From Nanobdellota archaeon (lineage in GTDB: Archaea; Nanobdellota; Nanobdellia; SCGC-AAA011-G17; VGLX01): a stretch of 5,989 nt of DNA. Made by a program: the position numbers and the translations under genes. The stretch lies in NCBI GenBank assembly GCA_018894775.1, contig JAHIPG010000127.1, positions 1 through 5,989 of the forward strand, in the 5' to 3' direction. The notes below the pieces were generated by a model. That model was not told where the DNA came from, ran no database searches, and was given only the letters and a program-made list of their open reading frames with translations. Of this stretch, positions 4,120-5,989 are shown in pieces (positions within the stretch are counted from its first letter, which is position 1; each line of letters opens with the position of its first letter).

Positions 4120-5442
4120 ATGACAAAAAATTCTGGAAAAGAATATTTAAACAATCTAAATGCGAATCTGATAAAAGCAGCAGGACACATAGGACTAGAT
4201 CCTTGGTTAGTAGACTACATAACAGAAGCAGAAAGAGAATTACACGTAAAGTTCCCAGTAAAAATGGACGACGGAAATGTACAATTATTCAATGCATTCA
4301 GGGTACAGGACAGCACAGCAAGAGGACCAGCAAAAGGTGGAATAAGATACCACTGGAATGTAAACCAATACGAGGTAAAGGCCCTTGCAAAAGACATGAC
4401 CTACAAATGCGCACTTATGGGAATACCATTAGGCGGAGGGAAAGGTGGAATAATCTGCGACCCAAAAGGAGACCCTAACAATCCTAATGGAACAGGCAAA
4501 CCAATGAGTGAATGTGAACTAGAAAGGATGACAAGAACATACACAAGGTCTATAGCCCAAATAATCGGACCATTAAGAGATGTTCCAGCACCAGATATGA
4601 ACACAACACCTCAGATAATGGACTGGCTGATGGACGAATATAGCAAGATAATATCAGAAGAAACCGGACAACCGTTCAAAAAAATCTATGGAGTTGTAAC
4701 AGGAAAACCAGTAGGACGCGGAGGTTCCCTAGGAAGAGGTAGAGCAACTGCACGAGGAATGTTCTTCACACTAAGAGAAGCAGCAAAAGACTTGGGAATT
4801 GACATGTATGGATCAACACAGGTAGTCCAAGGATTCGGAAATGCAGGAATGAACTACGCAAAGTTTGTCTTCGATGAATTCCAATCAAAATTAATAGCAG
4901 TAAGTGATTCCAAAGGAGGAATCTACTGCGCAACAGGATTAGACCCCTATGAAGTCGAAGAATGGAAAAATGATGCAATAAAAAATCCTAACAAAAGCGT
5001 TCTAAACTTCCCAGGATCCACAAACATAACTAATGTAGACGACCTAATGAGCATCCAATGTGATGTACTAGCACCAGCAGCACTAGAAGGTGTGTTAACC
5101 AATATAACAACACCAAAAATCAACACAAAAATAGTTGTTGAAGGAGCTAACGGAGCAACAACAAACGAAGCTGATGAGATAATGTATCAAAGAGGCATCT
5201 ATAGGATACCAGGAATCCTAGCAAATGGTGGAGGAGTAACTGTAAGCTGCTTTGAATGGCAACAGAATTTGGCTGAAGAGTCCTGGTCAGAAGATGAAGT
5301 CGACCAAAAGCTGGAAAAACATATGGTTGATGCATACAGGGCAGCAAAAGATGCAGAAACAAAATATAACATCAGTCCAGGGGATGCGGTCTATGTAGCA
5401 TCTGTTGACAGAGTTGCAAAAGCAATAGAAAAAAGGTTATGA
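4120..5442 (+). CDS. gdhA: Glutamate dehydrogenase (NAD(P)-dependent)
   Basis: The enzyme interconverts glutamate and 2-oxoglutarate plus ammonia, linking nitrogen assimilation to central carbon metabolism in the cytosol. From the ATG it has 440 residues, slightly above the usual 415-420 of archaeal hexameric enzymes. The N-terminal substrate domain shows GPAKGGIRYH (K72), the MTYKCALMGIPLGGGKGG stretch with catalytic Lys108, and DVPAPDMNT (Asp159, the catalytic aspartate position). The dinucleotide domain has VVQGFGNAG (235-243) and AVSDSKGG at the end of the next strand. VVEGANGATT (339-348) and ANGGGVTVSCFEW (368-380, with the substrate-binding Ser376) complete the active site. The extra length comes partly from an insertion rich in Asn, Pro and Gly at about 116-128, after ICDPK. 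Cofactor preference cannot be read with certainty. The gene is single, with its own promoter, and divergent from the Lrp-like regulator that may control it. Confidence 0.96.
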   Translation: MTKNSGKEYLNNLNANLIKAAGHIGLDPWLVDYITEAERELHVKFPVKMDDGNVQLFNAFRVQDSTARGPAKGGIRYHWNVNQYEVKALAKDMTYKCALMGIPLGGGKGGIICDPKGDPNNPNGTGKPMSECELERMTRTYTRSIAQIIGPLRDVPAPDMNTTPQIMDWLMDEYSKIISEETGQPFKKIYGVVTGKPVGRGGSLGRGRATARGMFFTLREAAKDLGIDMYGSTQVVQGFGNAGMNYAKFVFDEFQSKLIAVSDSKGGIYCATGLDPYEVEEWKNDAIKNPNKSVLNFPGSTNITNVDDLMSIQCDVLAPAALEGVLTNITTPKINTKIVVEGANGATTNEADEIMYQRGIYRIPGILANGGGVTVSCFEWQQNLAEESWSEDEVDQKLEKHMVDAYRAAKDAETKYNISPGDAVYVASVDRVAKAIEKRL

Positions 5443-5989
5443 GTTTTTTCCAAAACTAAACCACTTTTTTTCTTTTTTAACTCCTCCTTTCTTCGGCGGT
5501 GCTTTTTTGAGTTCTTTTTCAATACCCATGAAATTATCACAATGCAGATTTAATTCTTCCTTTACACTGTTCTTAACCATATCCATCTCAGAACTAATAT
5601 CTGACTTCATTTCAGCTTCTACTTTCTGCTTCAGTCTGGTGAACAATCCCTCAACCAGCCTATCATAACGCTTCTTAACAGCAGAATTAAAGTTTTTTAC
5701 AAACTTATCATTTGCATCCCTAACTTTCTCTTTAAGAGTCTTATTAAAGTTCTTTCTATCCCTCTTAAGAGCAGCCACCTTAGCAGCCACCTTTATACCA
5801 AAATCAGCCCTTTCCTTCTCAAAAGCATACATCTGAGAATTAAAATTCTGATGACTTAAATTGATTTCTCTCCTAGTCTTTTCTATAGCTAGATTCTTAG
5901 CCTTAATATCACTCTCAAGATTCAACAAATTCCCCTTATCATTCTCAAGAGCAGATACCTTTATACCAAAATTAGCCCTTTCCTTCTCA
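5437..5989 (-). CDS. Partial coiled-coil protein, N-terminus beyond right edge
   Basis: The frame is open to the right edge, and 183 C-terminal residues are visible. A TTG at 5926-5928 exists, but the frame continues upstream with the same character, so the gene is truncated by the window. The sequence is almost wholly helical and charged and looks like a long coiled coil. I do not recognise the family. A segment EKERA(N/D)FGIKV occurs twice, 56 residues apart, which equals eight heptads. The motif NFN appears three times. The second copy carries a small duplication (KVAAKVAA). The protein ends in a basic tail, with Lys-rich stretches and a terminal WFSFGKNS, which could contact nucleic acid or membrane. 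There is no membrane helix in the visible part. The last 6 bases overlap the end of gdhA on the other strand. Confidence 0.75.
   Translation of the reverse strand, partial: EKERANFGIKVSALENDKGNLLNLESDIKAKNLAIEKTRREINLSHQNFNSQMYAFEKERADFGIKVAAKVAALKRDRKNFNKTLKEKVRDANDKFVKNFNSAVKKRYDRLVEGLFTRLKQKVEAEMKSDISSEMDMVKNSVKEELNLHCDNFMGIEKELKKAPPKKGGVKKEKKWFSFGKNS
5444..5478 (+). terminator. Oligo-T terminator of gdhA
   Basis: After the gdhA stop, the plus strand has T runs at 5444-5449 (6), 5465-5471 (7) and 5473-5478 (6). Runs of T without a required hairpin are the usual archaeal termination signal. On the opposite strand the same bases encode the Lys-rich tail of the coiled-coil protein. Confidence 0.55.
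5771..5794. repeat. 12-bp tandem duplication in the coiled-coil gene
   Basis: GCAGCCACCTTA (5771-5782) is followed by GCAGCCACCTTT (5783-5794), 11 of 12 identical. On the minus strand it adds four residues (KVAA twice) without breaking the frame. The corresponding place in the other long repeat copy has only one unit, so it is a later slippage event. Confidence 0.8.
5789..5821. repeat. 33-bp direct repeat, copy 1
   Basis: This stretch matches 5957-5989 at 32 of 33 bases, 168 bp apart. It encodes EKERADFGIKV on the minus strand. The near identity at DNA level indicates a recent duplication or gene conversion within the coiled-coil gene. Confidence 0.85.
5957..5989. repeat. 33-bp direct repeat, copy 2, reaching the right edge
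   Basis: The second copy of the repeat at 5789-5821 encodes EKERANFGIKV. It touches the window edge, so the repeat may be longer and more copies may follow. Confidence 0.85.

Overview
The window looks like a piece of an AT-rich archaeal genome. The evidence is archaeal-type TATA boxes (TTTATAAA, TATATAA, TTTAAATA) about 26-30 bases upstream of start codons, several apparently leaderless genes, an archaeal-type UMP kinase, and a two-module Lrp/AsnC-like regulator. The lineage cannot be fixed from the sequence. A DPANN-like or other small-genome archaeon is possible, but that is a guess.

Layout. (1) Positions 1-303, minus strand: a reading frame that runs off the left edge. It is an unrecognised protein with a Lys/Glu-rich N-terminal segment and four cysteines. 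(2) Positions 304-797: no convincing protein gene. This stretch is richer in G+C than the rest and holds a nearly back-to-back series of short perfect or near-perfect hairpins, best explained as an undescribed structured RNA. Three helices contain a G-U pair if read on the plus strand but an A-C mismatch on the minus strand, which favours the plus strand. (3) Positions 798-1301, plus: a small protein of unknown function with its own TATA box. (4) Positions 3965 down to 1313, minus: a compact four-gene operon of a duplicated HTH/RAM-like regulator, a DUF167 (YggU-type) protein, UMP kinase (pyrH) and a CYTH-domain phosphatase/cyclase-type enzyme. (5) Positions 3966-4119: a divergent intergenic region with two promoters and several dyad or direct repeats that could be regulator sites. 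(6) Positions 4120-5442, plus: glutamate dehydrogenase with a strong Shine-Dalgarno. (7) Positions 5437-5989, minus: the C-terminal part of a coiled-coil protein that runs off the right edge, contains a duplicated segment, and overlaps the end of the glutamate dehydrogenase gene tail to tail.

How the genes may work together. The regulator is transcribed divergently from glutamate dehydrogenase, and Lrp/AsnC-family proteins commonly control amino-acid metabolism. The simplest inference is that it controls its own operon and gdhA through the shared region. UMP kinase (UMP to UDP) and the CYTH protein (a family acting on triphosphates) both handle phosphorylated nucleotides or related compounds, but no specific pathway link is shown.

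The most interesting unexplained element is the hairpin-rich region at about 358-662. The two-module regulator with its candidate operators and the duplicated coiled-coil segment come next.
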